Part shown: in pieces, positions 20,238 to 33,658 of the stretch
Layout: every line of letters starts with the position of its first letter
Position numbering within the stretch: position 1 is the first letter of the stretch
Source: Stemphylium vesicarium
Taxonomy: Eukaryota > Ascomycota > Dothideomycetes > Pleosporales > Pleosporaceae
Direction: 5' to 3'
Assembly (NCBI GenBank): GCA_004380135.1
Contig: QXCR01000122.1
Span: forward strand, 24,482-88,481
Length of the DNA stretch: 64,000 bases
Position numbers and translations under genes: made by a program
Notes under the pieces: model-generated
Databases searched by the model: none
Told to the model about the DNA's origin: nothing
The model's input: the letters and a program-made list of their open reading frames with translations, nothing else

Positions 20238-23200
20238 GGTGGCGATTGTATCGATGTAAAGCTGGAGTGAAGTGAGGAGATGCTGGGGATGAGAAGGCTG
20301 GGGAGAGGGTACACCTTTAAATGATGATCCCCAATACCAGTACAAGGGTCCTCGGCAAAAACGTGGTGCAGGTAGTCAGTCGCCGGTCCACTAAAAGATA
20401 CGCTACCAAGATGCCGTCTGACGCGTGGAGAAAACTAGATAACGATTTTTTCCAACATCTTGGCCTTGGCTGGTGTTGTAACAATGCGAGCCTTGCAGCT
20501 GGCGGGAGAGGCGCAAATAAACTGTGGAGATACGAGGAGTCTAACAGGGCCGTGTTGTGGAGCAAAGCATCTTGGGGCCAATCTTGGAGAAGAGCGGAGG
20601 ACGCTTGCGGTGCAACAAGCGCGCTCGGCACAGGATGCCTCTTGTCTTAGCCCGAGGTTACCTCCACATTGCGTCACATGGGTATGAGCATCGGGATGAT
20701 GCTGGGGGTGAATGCGAACAAAACGCGGGCTGAACGAGTGGTTCGCCAGCCGTTGGAAAGCGCGCGCACAGGACCGGCGAACGACCGATTTCGAGCCTGT
20801 CCGCCACGCCGAGTCGCCAATCCCGCCCTCGAGCGACATGTCAAGATGATGATTGATGCAGGGAACACTGGGCGTTCGTCACCAAGGCCTGGGTGGGTAT
20901 GTATTGGTGTAGGCGCAAGCTCGGGCGACATGCCCTAGTGAGTTGGTAGCGCCCTGAGTTTTCCCATCTCAACATGATTGCGGACTTGACGTCATCACAC
21001 CGGCGAGGTCATCCCATTGCATGCAGGGTCTAACCAACCGTGCGCGTGAGGCTCTGCAGCCTCTTCAACTTGGCTGCCGATCTTAACTAACAAAGCTCTT
21101 CCATGTGGAGCTTGAACTGCAACGGTGACGAAGTTGGTGGTGATGGGCGGAAGCGCTACCCAACGCGTGTGACTTAGAGTGCAGCAGGAGGCTCGAGGAG
21201 GCTCCTCTGTCGGGCAGAATTGCTGCGGTGACGAATACCGGCCGGGAAGCCATGATTCGGTCAAGGCGATGGGCGATGGGCCTGCCAGGGTGCTGGGAGC
21301 GAACTTTTTTCTTCCGACCCCAGACTTGCTCCCCGACATTGAGATGGTGAGGCCGCGCCGCAATATTGTCATGTTTAGGTAACACGCACGTCGTCGGCTC
21401 GCGGCAACGAAGAAATGGCGCTCGTCTTGCCAATGCGGGATAAGTTGCCAATGTCAGATGCTTAGCATTCGGAGAGGCTCGTGTGGATCTTGCGGTAGAG
21501 CCTCTCGGGTCAGCGGTTCGCGGGTCTAGCGTGGGGAATGAGGCTCTCACAATGTGCTGATCCGGGTCGCCCAAAAGAGGAAGGCCCGGTTCGTTTGGCG
21601 CGCTCGCCGCATCCCTCGTCGCGACCACTACAGCACGCAGCACGCACCCCAAGAGGGACACGCACACCAAAACACCCAGCTACACCAGGCTGGCGACCGT
21701 CGTCGTCGCTGCCTCCGCTTGCCGACCCCGTCTTCCCCACGACCCAGCAAAAATTACTGCGCCGATCTCTCCAGTTCCCCATCACTCTCCGCCTACATAC
21801 AGCAGCCATCTCCCGCAACCATACCACTACCACGGAAAAGACGGCTCCCTTCTCGTCTGCTAAAACGCACCAAACACAACAACTACCCACTTTAACAGCC
21901 TAAAAGGCCACTCGTTGTCTCCGCCTCGGCGCATACTACACCGCGCTTTCTCACGTGTCCCTGCCAAGCGGCACACACTCCATCCTGTCACCGGAGCTAC
22001 CAGCAATGTCGGGGTCTCCGCTTTATGCAAATGCCGTATTGATAATCACAACAATACCCACTTTTCAACCACACCGGCAGCCGCTTCCCTGGACCCCAGG
22101 GTCTGTCCAAAAGTCCGCCAATAACTATCGCAGCATCCATTGTACTTTCGACCGACCTCCACCGAGTCGCTTGCTCTGATTCCACTTGGGTGCCGTTGTG
22201 AGACCTGCCACCAGGACGCTGGAACTGGGGAAAACGGCCACCATCGTAGTCGAGCACCGTTTACTGTCCATCTCTGCTAATCTCCCAGCTATGGGGTTTC
22301 TGCTCGACGCGAGGTCTATGCTAGGTTGCCAGGTCCACAGTAGTCACCGTACTACGCCCGCGCGACACAGACGCTGTGCCGCACAAGGGCTGTCCATTCG
22401 TCGCGCTTGGTTCAATCTCCGACTTCTCATGTGCACGCCTTAATCGCTTCCTTCCAAGCCCAGCCCCGGTTCCCAAGGCTTTGCCAAACTCCGATAATCC
22501 CATCGGAAGTACGGAGCCTCATGTGGAGGTCCCGCCATCTCCAGGTTCTGCTACTCTGGAGCAGTCATGTGTCCCACCATCTCACCCGCCAAGTTCTCAG
22601 CTTCCAGTCTTGCTCCACTGTGCGAATAGTTCACCATGTTAACCGACGGTGAACCGACATGAGGCCGAGACTCGTTGGGCCTGGGGGTCTTTCAATCTCC
22701 CCGTCCCCCCTTAGCCCAACTCTCCCTTCCCTTCCTTGACCCGCTGAGTAGCCGCCCCCTGATGTAGCTAACATTTTCCATCGTCCTCTGATGTGATACA
22801 AGGAGTTTCCTTGGACTTTTCTTCACACGTCTCTCATGCATCTTTGGATCTAGGGCCCATCGGCTAAACACACTTCTCCTTTTTCCCACCGACACTTCAA
22901 TGGGAATTTTGCTATTTTGACCGGACAATGCACCTACACGAACAATTGTGTCTACCCAAACGCCACCACTCATTTGCCAATAACAATTTGCCCAATGACT
23001 CTGTAAGTGGAACCCTCTTCCACCACATCTATACTATTAGTCTTGCATTCGCTTGCAATTAGTATCTGCCCTAATGGACTACTTTATCCGACAGTGGCTC
23101 CGACCACCGTTCCCCCACGAGTCCGTCTCCGCGGACAGCAGCGAAAGTGGACCTCAGATTGCACTGCATCCTTCAGTTGTGGAGAACTTCCTCAAATGAT

Positions 23201-26200
23201 AAGAACCGAGCCCGAACCTCGTCCGTACAAATGCCTCAGTGACAAATCCCACTATGCCACAGACGTAACAGCAGCCAGTGATCGCTTTTAGTGCACGTCA
23301 ACATCAACGCCGCAATTTTCGCTCGTCTGAGTATCACGCTCCCTCCAACCTCAGATACTAATCGCGTACCGACTTCGTTGGCCTGGACCATGCAGTCCAG
23401 GGCCTGCTCCTAAGTCTACCTACAACCAAGCTCGACTCTGGCTCAACGCTGACCATCCTTCTAGAACAGGTTCCGCGATGATTCTTTGCGACTCACGTTT
23501 CCTTGTTATGTTGCTATCGCTATACATACGTCGACGCCTCCTTCGTTGAGCATCCATGCCCTTCACAACCCAGCTACACGCGAACAACAATCCTCGTGTC
23601 CATCGAACCTCTAGTTGCCCCGTGCTAGATGAACGCCTTTCCCCATATCACAACCCACCGTTTCAGCCCAGCCTACTCCTTGATTAGGCGAGCCGTTTGG
23701 CTCTACCCGAGCGCACTCGATACTGCCAGATCTCCATCTCTACTAATACATTCTCAATCACTTGCTCGGCAGTCTTCGTGCGTAAATATCTTGCATCAGT
23801 CACGGTAATTCTTGCGGAAAATACGTTTAGTATACAATTATAAGCTGGTCCCGGGATCTTCACGTAGCCCTCCTCCGTAGGCCGCATAATCAAATGCTGA
23901 TACATTTGACGTAAACGGGGATCGGACCTGAGTACTGCAATGTCGCTTGCATACATCTCGATACTACGTTGACGCATTGCGCTCACCTTTGCGCCAGCAT
24001 CTCGAAATGAGTGATGATTGGATGCGCCGTCCATCGCTTCGCAGTGCTGGCATCCACAATTACGTCCAACTTGCACGCACGGGCTTTTGCTACCTTAGAT
24101 GGATCCACTGCCTTTGAATGAGCTCTCCATAAGCATTCAGGGTGGCAGTAAATGTTCCCGCATTAATCACCCCATTGATGCTCTTGTGTCTCTTCGCGCC
24201 GAACTGTAAAAGTAATCCTTTGGCGCACCAAGCATAATGGAGAGGCGCACTGTGGTTTACACCAAGTTCGCGAATTCAATTTATATAAGCATTGTGGCTT
24301 CATCATGAGTATTATTACGTCTGTTTGAAATTCGAGACAGCGATGATGTTGGGTGAAAGAGGACGTGTATGGATCTCTTCAATCTCTCGGGTCACATGTC
24401 TCCGCCCACGTGTTCGATATCTTATCCGCTCGCATCTTATCTCTTGGCGTGGAGATGTCAATCACCCCACACACTGACATAGTGCTTTCGGAAAACTTGT
24501 GGAGTTCTTTAGCATCCTGTCAAGCTTGTCATGCACATTTCTTCCCCACATCACATCACTGTCCTGCTATTCTTCGAGATAAAAGGGAGTAACAAGTAAA
24601 TCTGCTACAAAAGTAAATAGTACGTTGTATTAAGTTACGACGATTTAGGTTCTACCTTTGTATGTCTTCTAAATGCAGAAGCCGCTGAGGTCTTTCCGAG
24701 ACAAGAATTGCTGATTGTGGGTGTAAGTAAGTAAAGAACAAATTTTTAATTCACAAAATCTTATTGATGAAGGTACACTAAACGCAGCCTATTACTAACA
24801 ATATTATTGTAGCTACATAATAAGCAAAGTACACGTAAGTAATCCTATCCGGCTACGTGTCTAATACATGACATTAGAGAACTGACAAGGTTTTGCATTA
24901 CCTAGTGACTAGAGGGTGAACAGGCGACATCACATTAACCCATTCGCAAGCAATGTATCGATTACCTTTACTTACTTAGTACGCAACTATCCAAAACCGG
25001 ACATTCAATGTTTTCAGTCCGAGTACTTCCTTCGCGCATTCGGTCAACGAGTTTTCCGGACGCCGATGCATGCTTAACGGCGTATTAAGAATATCCCAAC
25101 AGACTCTTGGAGGATGCTTGGACTTTGCTTGTGTAGCCCCGCGTAATCCACATGGTGTGGGGAGACGGGCCGGGTCGAGCAAAGGTCTAGGCCGTGTTCT
25201 GTTTTCGGTCATGACTCCTTGTTATGCCGGTGGAGTTGAAGTTGTACGTTGAGTATCGAAGTTGTTTGATCTTTTCGTGGTGGAAGGTTCAGAAGACAAT
25301 GAGTTACAGGCCGCAATCATCACCCTTACTTTTTTTGCTTTTATCGCCTTTGATATGTGGGCGAGATGGCGAATCTTGGATAGTCGTACTCGAAATAGGA
25401 GTATTAGAGTGCCACAGATTTCTTCAACAGCACCCCGTATTCGCGAACGTCAGCTCACCATTTGGAATCAGGACGTTGCACATACCAGGGAATCGGAAAC
25501 GACCAGGCACCTTTGTCGGTAAATAAGGAACATTCCGAATCATTCTTTGTAGATCGTCAAGAGCTGACAGTAGTGCGAAACAGGTCCAAGAAGATCTCGT
25601 CTCACTGATAGCTGGCCAGAGGCTTGGCGGGCCTTCCGATAGTGTTGCACCACAGCCGAAGGCCAAGGAGTACGTACGCATACAAAGTCGGAGTAAGAGC
25701 TTCAACCTAGTGACTGCTTTCCCACTAGGAAGAAACCATGATCGCACAACGTCTCAGAGGCCAAGGTACGAAACCTTGAGCGGGCGTTCGAGGAAGACTG
25801 AGATTTTGAGACGAAACGTCTTATGGGTACACTATGTTGCTTACTGCTGAGGGCGCATAATGCGACCCTCTTCAGATGACGTCGGTCGAGCTAGACACGC
25901 GATGACGGACGAACTGATCGTGATGTGCGGGGACTGGAGAAGACGGCGGGTCTACAGCAATGCCGACATTGACACAAAGATCCGCTCCTTGGTAGCGCCG
26001 GTCCGGGCCATTTACCGCAAGGAATACCTGGTGATTGTGTAAGGCTGGCCACAGAATTTGAGTTTGTGAAGCTTAAATATAAATTTCCGGATTTCGTGAT
26101 TGGGTAGGGAATCGCAATGGTGCAGTGGGCTAGTAGGAAATGTAGTGATGATCGTGTGTCAAGATCCCCGAGCCACGTGCTGGAACATGATCATAGCGGA

Positions 26201-27240
26201 ATGTGCGGCAGGAAAAGATCTATGAGAACCATTGCAGTAAGCCGTAATATCTAGGATGTGCTTATCTGGATATCGTAGGGTGGAAGGGCCCAAGGGGCTA
26301 GGTTCTCAGGCTACGCGTCGCGAAGCAATTGCCGAGCATCCAGGCGATCAACGTCGTAAGCAAGCCAATGTGTGATAAATTTCCGGTCAGTCATCGGCTG
26401 TGCACCTATATTTTGCATGGTGTTGCTGTTTGAGAAAGGCGTTGTGGCTGGTCTTAGTTGGTGCCCTTAAAGCTCCGGCGCCCCGTATACGTCAGACGAC
26501 GGCTTCGCTCCCAGCATCAAGCCCGTAAGAGCTGTCACACGTACCGAGCAGACGTGAGCGACACCAGGATGGGTTTTTAGCAGCCTCACCGCTCGTTCCG
26601 CTCCAGTATCTAGCTGTGGGACTGGAAAGAACCGTGAGTGTTTCGGCGTTTCGGTGCTCGATACGTGTCGCTTATGCGATGCGGGAGGGCGATTGGTCAC
26701 CACTGCGCGCCACAAAGTAATGGTATACATGGTCAGCATGTTTGTACAGGCTTGGAAGTCGTCATACATATTGCTGGGACAAGACGAGAGGAGTAATCAT
26801 GATAGGAGAGGGTGGAAATTTCTAGGAATTTGAAGGGGAAAGATGACGGCTGGCCCTGGCGCTAGTGCAGATCTTCCGGAACGGAGGGTGGGGACTGAGC
26901 CATAGACTGAAAGACTTTCTATGGCCCCGTCCACACAATGCATAATGGTCGACCCGGAGAATGCCAGTTGCGCACTCGTCGTCCGCGCTTCATTCGGCTG
27001 GAGAAGCTTGTCGCGGTAGCTGCATAACAGCTTCGAACCTGAAACACCGTCTTTTTGCTGTGCTGCAGAGCTCGTCAGCCTTAGCCCCGGAGTCCCTCAG
27101 CCTTCATAACCACACTTACGCACTCCCGAATTGCAAACAAGTTCGCGCTGACGCCCGTCATCCTCTCGTCAACCTCTGAAGGACTATGCATTGCGCTTGC
27201 GACAAGACCAAATTCTTGATATCGCTAGGCCCGAGACTAA
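20238..27240. other. 7-kb region without convincing genes
   Basis: A long stretch holding only scattered short frames on both strands. 21.5-23.3 kb is C-rich on the plus strand and resembles untranslated leader sequence. 24.6-24.95 kb is AT-rich with dispersed TA-rich blocks. The most protein-like frames are at 23684-24076 (minus), 25860-26042 (plus, 60 codons) and 26467-26769 (minus, 100 codons). None has known motifs or clear splice partners. It may hold a non-coding transcript or fast-evolving small genes. Confidence 0.45.
23684..24076 (-). CDS. Possible hypothetical protein exon
   Basis: An open frame of up to 130 codons with an internal ATG (MDGASNHHSF, giving 116 residues). The amino-acid mix is protein-like (helical stretches such as AVLRSDPRLRQMYQHLIM and EQVIENVLVEMEIWQYRV), unlike the low-complexity frames around it. 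No recognised family and no clear upstream exon. It may be a single-exon small gene, a fragment or chance. Confidence 0.25.
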   Translation of the reverse strand: MQVGRNCGCQHCEAMDGASNHHSFRDAGAKVSAMRQRSIEMYASDIAVLRSDPRLRQMYQHLIMRPTEEGYVKIPGPAYNCILNVFSARITVTDARYLRTKTAEQVIENVLVEMEIWQYRVRSGRAKRLA

Positions 27241-30137
27241 ATGGCGAACAGCAAGTGAGTAATGGTATAGCTTCGCGAGCGGGTGGGGAAGCTGCCGCGC
27301 TCAAACAGAGCTGAACGCCTGCACAAGCGCAACGGGCCTTGACTAACCACCATCAGGTATGAATACGTTCGCTTATTCGAGCAGCCCGACACCTTACTGG
27401 CCAATACCTGGATTGTAGTGCGAATAGATGGTCGTGGTTTTTCCAAGTACGTCGACCTTCATTGTTCTTTCTTCCTTCTTTTCCCCCAAAGCTGGTAACT
27501 CTCGGCCGGGATATGCAGGTACCCGTAGTAGGGTTGCGTGAACGGACATCGCTGCCCCAGGCCAAACATTCCGGCTCTTGTACAACCTTAAGCGGCCGTC
27601 GTTAACAGTTTGCCGCTAGGTTCACAACCAAATACGAGTTCGTCAAGCCGAACGATAAGAATGGCTTGGACGTCATGAACGCCGCAGCCGAGGCTGTCAT
27701 GCGTGAACTTCCCGACCTTGTACTCGCCTTCGGTAACAGCGACGAATATAGGTATGCCCTACTTCAATTCCTTGATTGGAGGATACCATGTTTGAGAAAG
27801 ATTACAGTCCCATTGTGCATCCTCAAAACTGCTCGCGTGGTTTGTACATGGATTGGGGCGCATGTTTCAGAAGTCCACTGAGCTGACGTGGGCCGTAGTT
27901 TCGTCTTCCACAAGGACTGCGCCTTATTCGAGCGACGAGCCAGGTATGAACATATTCTCATTGGCGCAACTAGATTTTGCCGCACGTTTCTATTCGAGTA
28001 CTGACCCGTGACTAGCAAGCTGACCACGACAATCGTCTCGACTTTCACTTCTTACTATGTGTATTCGTGGTCTAAATACTTTCCGGATAAGCCGCTCACT
28101 CCCCCTCTTCCCTCCTTCGATGGCCGTGCAGTTTGCTATCCGAGCGACTCCAATCTTCGGGATTACATGAGTTGGCGACAAGTTGACTGTAAGTAACACG
28201 CCATACCCGCGTCTTCCGTTTGTGTTTCGGATCCCTGCAATCTCCGCGAGTCCACTACCGATACCTGCAGTGGGGCTGACCCACGATCTAGGTCACATCA
28301 ACAATCTATACAACACCACGTTCTGGACCCTTGTTCAGCAGGGTGGCATGGGAGCGCGTGAGGCGGAACAAAGGCTCAAGGGAACGGTATCGTCCGATAA
28401 GAACGAGATCCTGTTCAAGGAATTCGGCATAAACTACAACAAGGAGCCAGAGTGTTTCAAGAAAGGCACAGTTCTATATCGAGACGTAAGCGATGCTTGA
28501 CTAAGATTGACATCCCGATCCAAGACATCTGACATTCATAGTTCTTTCCCCCGCCGCCTCCACCACCACCACCAGTCGAAGAGGCGTCAACACCCCTCTT
28601 TGCAGACTTTCCTACTCCACCGCTAGCTCAGCCAACTCCCAGAAGAACATCCAAGCACAAGATATCCCAATCGATTGAAAGGGCTATTCCACTGCTGCCA
28701 GATCAGGCCGATTTCACGACATCTCCAGGCCCTTGCGCTCGCCCGACATTTCTCTCGGCAGCATCAACTCCCTCGCCGCCGCCATCCCCGCCCGCAATGG
28801 AGAGATCAGCATTTCCTAACCCACTCCGGTCCAATCCTGTTAGTGCTCAAGGTAGCGCCAATGTCTCAGACTCGTCTCTCCCGCTTTCGCCGCCTTCGAC
28901 TGCTACTTGGGCTACCAAATCTCACTCCAATGGCAAGCAACCACTGCCTTCTTTGATCCCGTTGCCTCTGTCTCCGCCAACTTTGAAACCAAGCACCAAG
29001 CCTCCACTCTCCTTGAACGCACCAAACCCGACGACACGCACAAATTTCTCTCCCACGACACCACAGCACGACTTCCCCGCCGACTTCCCGATTGCCGGAT
29101 ATCGTCATAATGGGATGTCGTCACTGAGCCGGGGATTCTCACACTCAGCTTCAGCTTCACTTGCGACATCACGACCATCACAGACCCAGTCTCCCACACT
29201 CAAGCGACGCTCACCCAGCCAGCCCTCACTCCCAACCTACATCGCCTCCAGTAGCAAGGCCCCTGTGGGACCACCATCCATCCCACTGCGCATGTCGAGC
29301 ATACCGGCTAACAGCAAGCCGAGGAAGTTGTCGCTACCTGTCCATCGATCAACGAGTACGTTGAGAGCGACGAGGGGCGTCAATGATGAGAAAGAGCAGG
29401 GAGCCAGTGCCAGAGAGGCAGTATCGACACCACCTCGACGAGTCAGTCCACCAATACAAAAGAACAAGGCGCTACCAAGTCCGCCAATGAGTGCAGAGGA
29501 AGAGACGCGAACAAGAGAGAAGGTCATAGCCAGCAGTCCGAAGGGCACACCACCACGGAGAACGAGTGACTCGTCCAACAGGGGAGGCCAAGTCTGGACA
29601 GATGCCCAGGCCGCACATCCAGGCATCGCAGAACTCCATGCCATTTCCACACCAACACCAGCATCGGCTCCAGCTCCAGCCTCCGCCACTACACAAACGG
29701 CAGCTACATCCGCATCACTACAGTACCCATACTCCAGCCCCGACATCCACACACTCGCCTCTTCCGCAGCGTCACCAGCACCAAAATCGCAGCCATATCC
29801 CACAACACAGCCCTTCCCCAGCTTCAGTACCCCAAGCAACAGCAACATGCCTCCTCCACTCCCCAAAGCCAAAGCCCCGACGACATCAAGACCGACTACC
29901 GGCACCAGCACAAACACCAAGGACCGCAAACAGCGCAGCAGCTCATCCAAAGACAAGCAACCAGAGACCAAACCTCAAAGTAACGCCGAGAGCCACCCCG
30001 CACCCATGAGCCGCACGCAAAAGGAAAAAGACCGTAAGAAGAGGAGTAAAGCGACGGTGTTGATGGAGCATGTTGATATTATCAAAGATGAGTTTTGGGA
30101 ACGACGACCTTGGATTCTGAGCGGGAAGGCGGGATGA
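27241..30137 (+). CDS. THG1: tRNA-His guanylyltransferase with a ~500-residue low-complexity insertion
   Basis: Seven exons: 27241-27254, 27357-27446, 27620-27751, 27899-27943, 28016-28188, 28292-28485, 28542-30137, all with GT-AG introns of 56-173 nt and consistent phases; 747 residues. The product adds the extra 5' G(-1) to tRNA-His by 3'-5' polymerisation. Catalytic metal ligands are intact: Asp29-Gly30 in RIDGRGF, and Asp76-Glu77 in GNSDEYSF. Later family motifs CHINNLYNTTFW, LVQQGGMGAREAEQRLKGT and NEILF--FGINYN are present. The normal last element, HVDIIKDEFW-RRPW, is at residues 726-740, immediately before the stop. Between Asp216 (GTVLYRD) and this motif lies a Pro/Ser/Thr-rich insertion of about 500 residues that is open throughout. 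Usual family length is about 240-300 residues. Confidence 0.9.
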
Positions 30138-30818
30138 GTTTGTGCGTGTGAGATGAGGAGGATGGCTATATAGAGATCCTCCTCGGGTCGGTTGTTTTCC
30201 TCGTGGGATGTATGATTATGGGATGATTGGATGATGTTGATGTATGATGAGATCAAGGGACGATGAATGTTGGGAGACAATCAGGAGGATGCAGAAGAGG
30301 ATGATATGTTTTGTGTTTAGATGGAACTTGTATGGCATATATTCTGCCATATTTGTATACATTTGTAGATGGGATGATAGAAATATTGACCACCGAGACA
30401 CCCCAGCGGACATTTTATGAGGCTGCTTTTGGCTCTATTTCATGCCGTTTCTTGGATCCTTCTTGCTCTTGAGGTGTGGGATTTGTCCGCTTTTCGCCTT
30501 CTGCCCTCACGATTGAATGCGCAGGTACCCCTTTTGCCAAGTCCATTGATCCTGTGTAGGCAGTCTAGTTTCCCACTCGGCCTGCCTTGACTCGGCCTCG
30601 GCAGTTGTCCTCCTGAGCAAGTCCCAGCATTCCTTCCTAGTATTTGACCTCTGGCAGATGATGCCTAGCCCAAGTAGAGCTCGCAGTTTCGTCTGGGCTG
30701 GGGCTCAAGCGGATGGAGGCTTTCGAAGCGCTATCTAGTCTGAGCTCGATGCGCTTGGCAGAGCACGGTATATGGTCTCGCAACCGCGCCTCTAGCTGCT
30801 GCCTTTACGCATACGGCG
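30138..30818. other. Convergent 3' flanks of THG1 and TMA23-like gene
   Basis: No gene seen; AT-rich 3' untranslated-like sequence follows the THG1 stop. Confidence 0.5.
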
Positions 30819-31625
30819 TTATTGCTTCTTAGCCGCCTTGTCGAGCTTCTTCTGCTTCTTGTCTGATTTCTTTTGTTTATTCACCTTGGATGCCTCGTCA
30901 GGCTCGGACGTGTTCTTTTCCGTCTTCTTCTGGATGCGACGGAGGACGTATTGCTCGAGCGTCTGGCCCTTTGCGGCTGCGCGTGTCTCGTATTCGACTT
31001 TTTCCGCAGGCTTTAGCTTCGCAAGCTTCTTAGCCACGGCGCCCGAGTCTTGTTTCGATGTTTTCAATGTAGACTCCTCATTCTTGGTCTTCTTGTTCCT
31101 TTTACTGACTGTTGCCTCTCTGTCATCCCGCTTGCGCTTGCTCTTTTTGTCCGATGTCTTTTCGGGCGCGTCGGTGTCGGAGGCAGAGGTTGGAGGCGTG
31201 TTGGCGCCGGACGAGGGGTTTGATACGTCAGTGGTGGCCGCCGACGTGTCTCCAATGGTTCCCCCTTCTGACTCGCCCTTGACGAAGAAGCCGTAGAGAC
31301 CGCCGCGATAGATGCCCTGTGTGCGGATCTGGTCCAGCGTACTCTGCACATAGGTATTAGCCTGCCTGTATCCCTTTGCTGACGCGCACAAGGGCGCCTC
31401 TCAGGTCCGTACATCTTTACCAGTGCCTATGCTTTGCAGACTCTGGTCAAAGGCCCGCAGCCACCACTGATCGTCTGTTGTATGCGCCGCCTTCTTCTTG
31501 CCGAGTCCCAATTGATCGTTCTTGTGCGCAATGAGGAGCGGCTTCTTGATGCCGCGACCGGTCTTATCGAGAGAGTGACCGGAGCCCTGCCAGCCCTGCT
31601 TGCGCAGATATGCCTCGGCGTTCAT
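30819..31625 (-). CDS. G-patch ribosome-biogenesis protein, TMA23-like
   Basis: Two exons, 31625-31421 and 31378-30819, joined by a 42-nt intron (GTAAAG...GCGTCAG), 254 residues. The ATG at 31625 begins MNAEAYLRKQGWQGSGHSL, the start of a G-patch-like domain typical of yeast Tma23 homologues (glycine-rich helix, then GRGIKKPLLIAHKNDQLGLG and WWLRAFDQSLQSIG). The C-terminal two thirds are Lys-rich and disordered, with nuclear/nucleolar-type basic clusters (KKSKRKRDDRE, KRNKKTK) and a segment AEKVEYETRAAAKGQTLEQY also seen in this group. The likely role is nucleolar 60S/40S ribosome assembly. An acceptor 50 nt downstream also matches AG but would break the frame, so the 42-nt intron is preferred. 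It is convergent with THG1. Confidence 0.75.
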
Positions 31626-33658
31626 TGCTGGTGCTGGTGAAGGTGAAGGAACATGGGAGACTTTCGCGCCAGGAAATTTTGGTGGGGAAGTTCTGGGCGT
31701 TAGCGCGCAATGCGGACCCCCGAACTGCGAGCTGCGAACCGCCCCGTCTTCAACACTGAACATGTCCCACCTCACCAGCCTTCGCAGTCTACAATTCCGC
31801 CTCACGCGTGGCCTTTAATCTTGAAAACCCTATTTCGGAAACGACATCTTGCGTTTTGTGCTTGGTGGTGCTTCCTGCTTGCGCTCTCGACTTTTGCTCA
31901 ACGTCTCCCAACTACTACCTGTTCACCCCACACTGCGTTGTACAACAAAAGCCTCGGTTCATGACGGTTAGATAGGCATAGCCATCTTGAGCAATGATTT
32001 ATTACAGTACAGATCAGCAACAGTATGCCTCCAGCCAGCCGGTGATCGTCAAGTGGACCAACGCTTCACATATCCCCTGAACCTCGTCCATGCGTATCCC
32101 AGAGGGATCCGTCGCAACTAGATATATTTACTCTGGCGCATTCTCGACACCGAAACCAGACCGAAAAGAAATAGTCTGGGATAACTTGCCGCATGTGCCG
32201 TCCATAAGTACCTTCTCACCGACCTTGGAGATCCCTGGCACCTGCGACGCTTAAAATTTTGAGACATATTCTCGTCAAGAGGCCGAGAGTCTGCTCGGGA
32301 GACACATGATGCTGCACTGGCAGGTTTCAGGGCTTGCTCGAAGCTGTCTTAGCCGATGGAAGCCTTCTAGGCTTCGAGCCCACATCACTGCATGTGGCTA
32401 TATGCAGCACTTTACTGAGAGGATTCATCAACAATCCCATCTTCTGGTCCAGCTAAAAAGTAGGCGATATATTGACGCTTCCATGCACAGGCCAATTATC
32501 GTCAAATTCAATTTTGCATCCGATCACGCAATGCCGCTTATTGATGTTCGCATCAAATCGAAAGACTAGACCCGCACCATTCCGACTGAAAGAAGTGTGT
32601 CCGCTTCAATTTTGCCTCGGATTGAATGGTGTGGCAGCTAACAAACAAGACAACGTTATGTTGTAGTACTTGCATGTTCGAATGCTCCGACTGATCCCGC
32701 AGATTATACACAATGTACGTGGCAAGTTATACGTCTAGGCCTGCATTTCCAGAAGCAATGGGCATAGTAAAGCAGATGCCTGAGATGTCTCTGAGCATTC
32801 TCCTGGGTTCATTTTAGAGGCGGTAGAATATATGGACCCCTGACAGAAATGAACCCTATTTTGGACCGACATTTACAATCGCTGCACATATGAGTGTTTC
32901 CAGGACAACACAAATCCAGCTCTCTTGCTTCCAGAGAACGACAAGAGCTTTTGTGTATAGCTCAAGTACACTTGCAACTACCACATGAACAAATGCTGTA
33001 TAGCATCCAAGTGAGTACGTAAAAACCTCGGCAGGGAGAACCAGATCTCCAGGGCGAATGTCGACAGCGAGGCGGTGAGACATATCTCATCCGAAGCAGG
33101 ACGGGACCCCATCGTTTAATAATGAAATGGGAGTGACTGTCCACACATAAGGTAATGACAACGGACAGTCCCGCCCTATGATTTGCCACTGTCTGACAGC
33201 CAGACGCTACCCCAACAATAACGTGCTTCCGGCACCGTATTCCAAATACCATCCTTCTCAACAACTATATGGCCAAGCAGCCCTCCATCGCGGAGGAACA
33301 CCCTCAAACCGACGAAAGCCGTACTAAACCCGGTAAGCCACGAGGAAAAGCTGGATGAAGTCATGTCAAAAGGGTCCGAGGCCGGGGGGTGCAAGGTTCG
33401 CAAAAGGGTTCGCGCGAGTCATTTAGCGCAGATGTCGTGCTCGCCCCATAGAAAACACCAAACGTCTCGATCGCCTCAACCTCATCACTAAATGGAAAAA
33501 AATTGGGCTCCAAGGCCGCGCGCCAAGGATCGCACTGCTTCTTGCTTGCCGTCATAAAACAATGTAGTTCTCTTCATCTAGACTGAGGCTTTTCTCCTCA
33601 TCCTCATCACTTCGACGTTTTTTGTCTCTCTTTCTCTCTTGAGCAGCGTGTTGTCGTC
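31626..33658. other. Divergent intergenic region, no supported gene
   Basis: Two kilobases between the divergent TMA23-like and UNC93-like genes. Minus-strand frames at 33361-33555 and 33176-33403 and a plus frame at 32306-32569 are open but motif-free. CT-rich sequence at 33580-33650 is the leader of the transporter gene. Confidence 0.45.
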
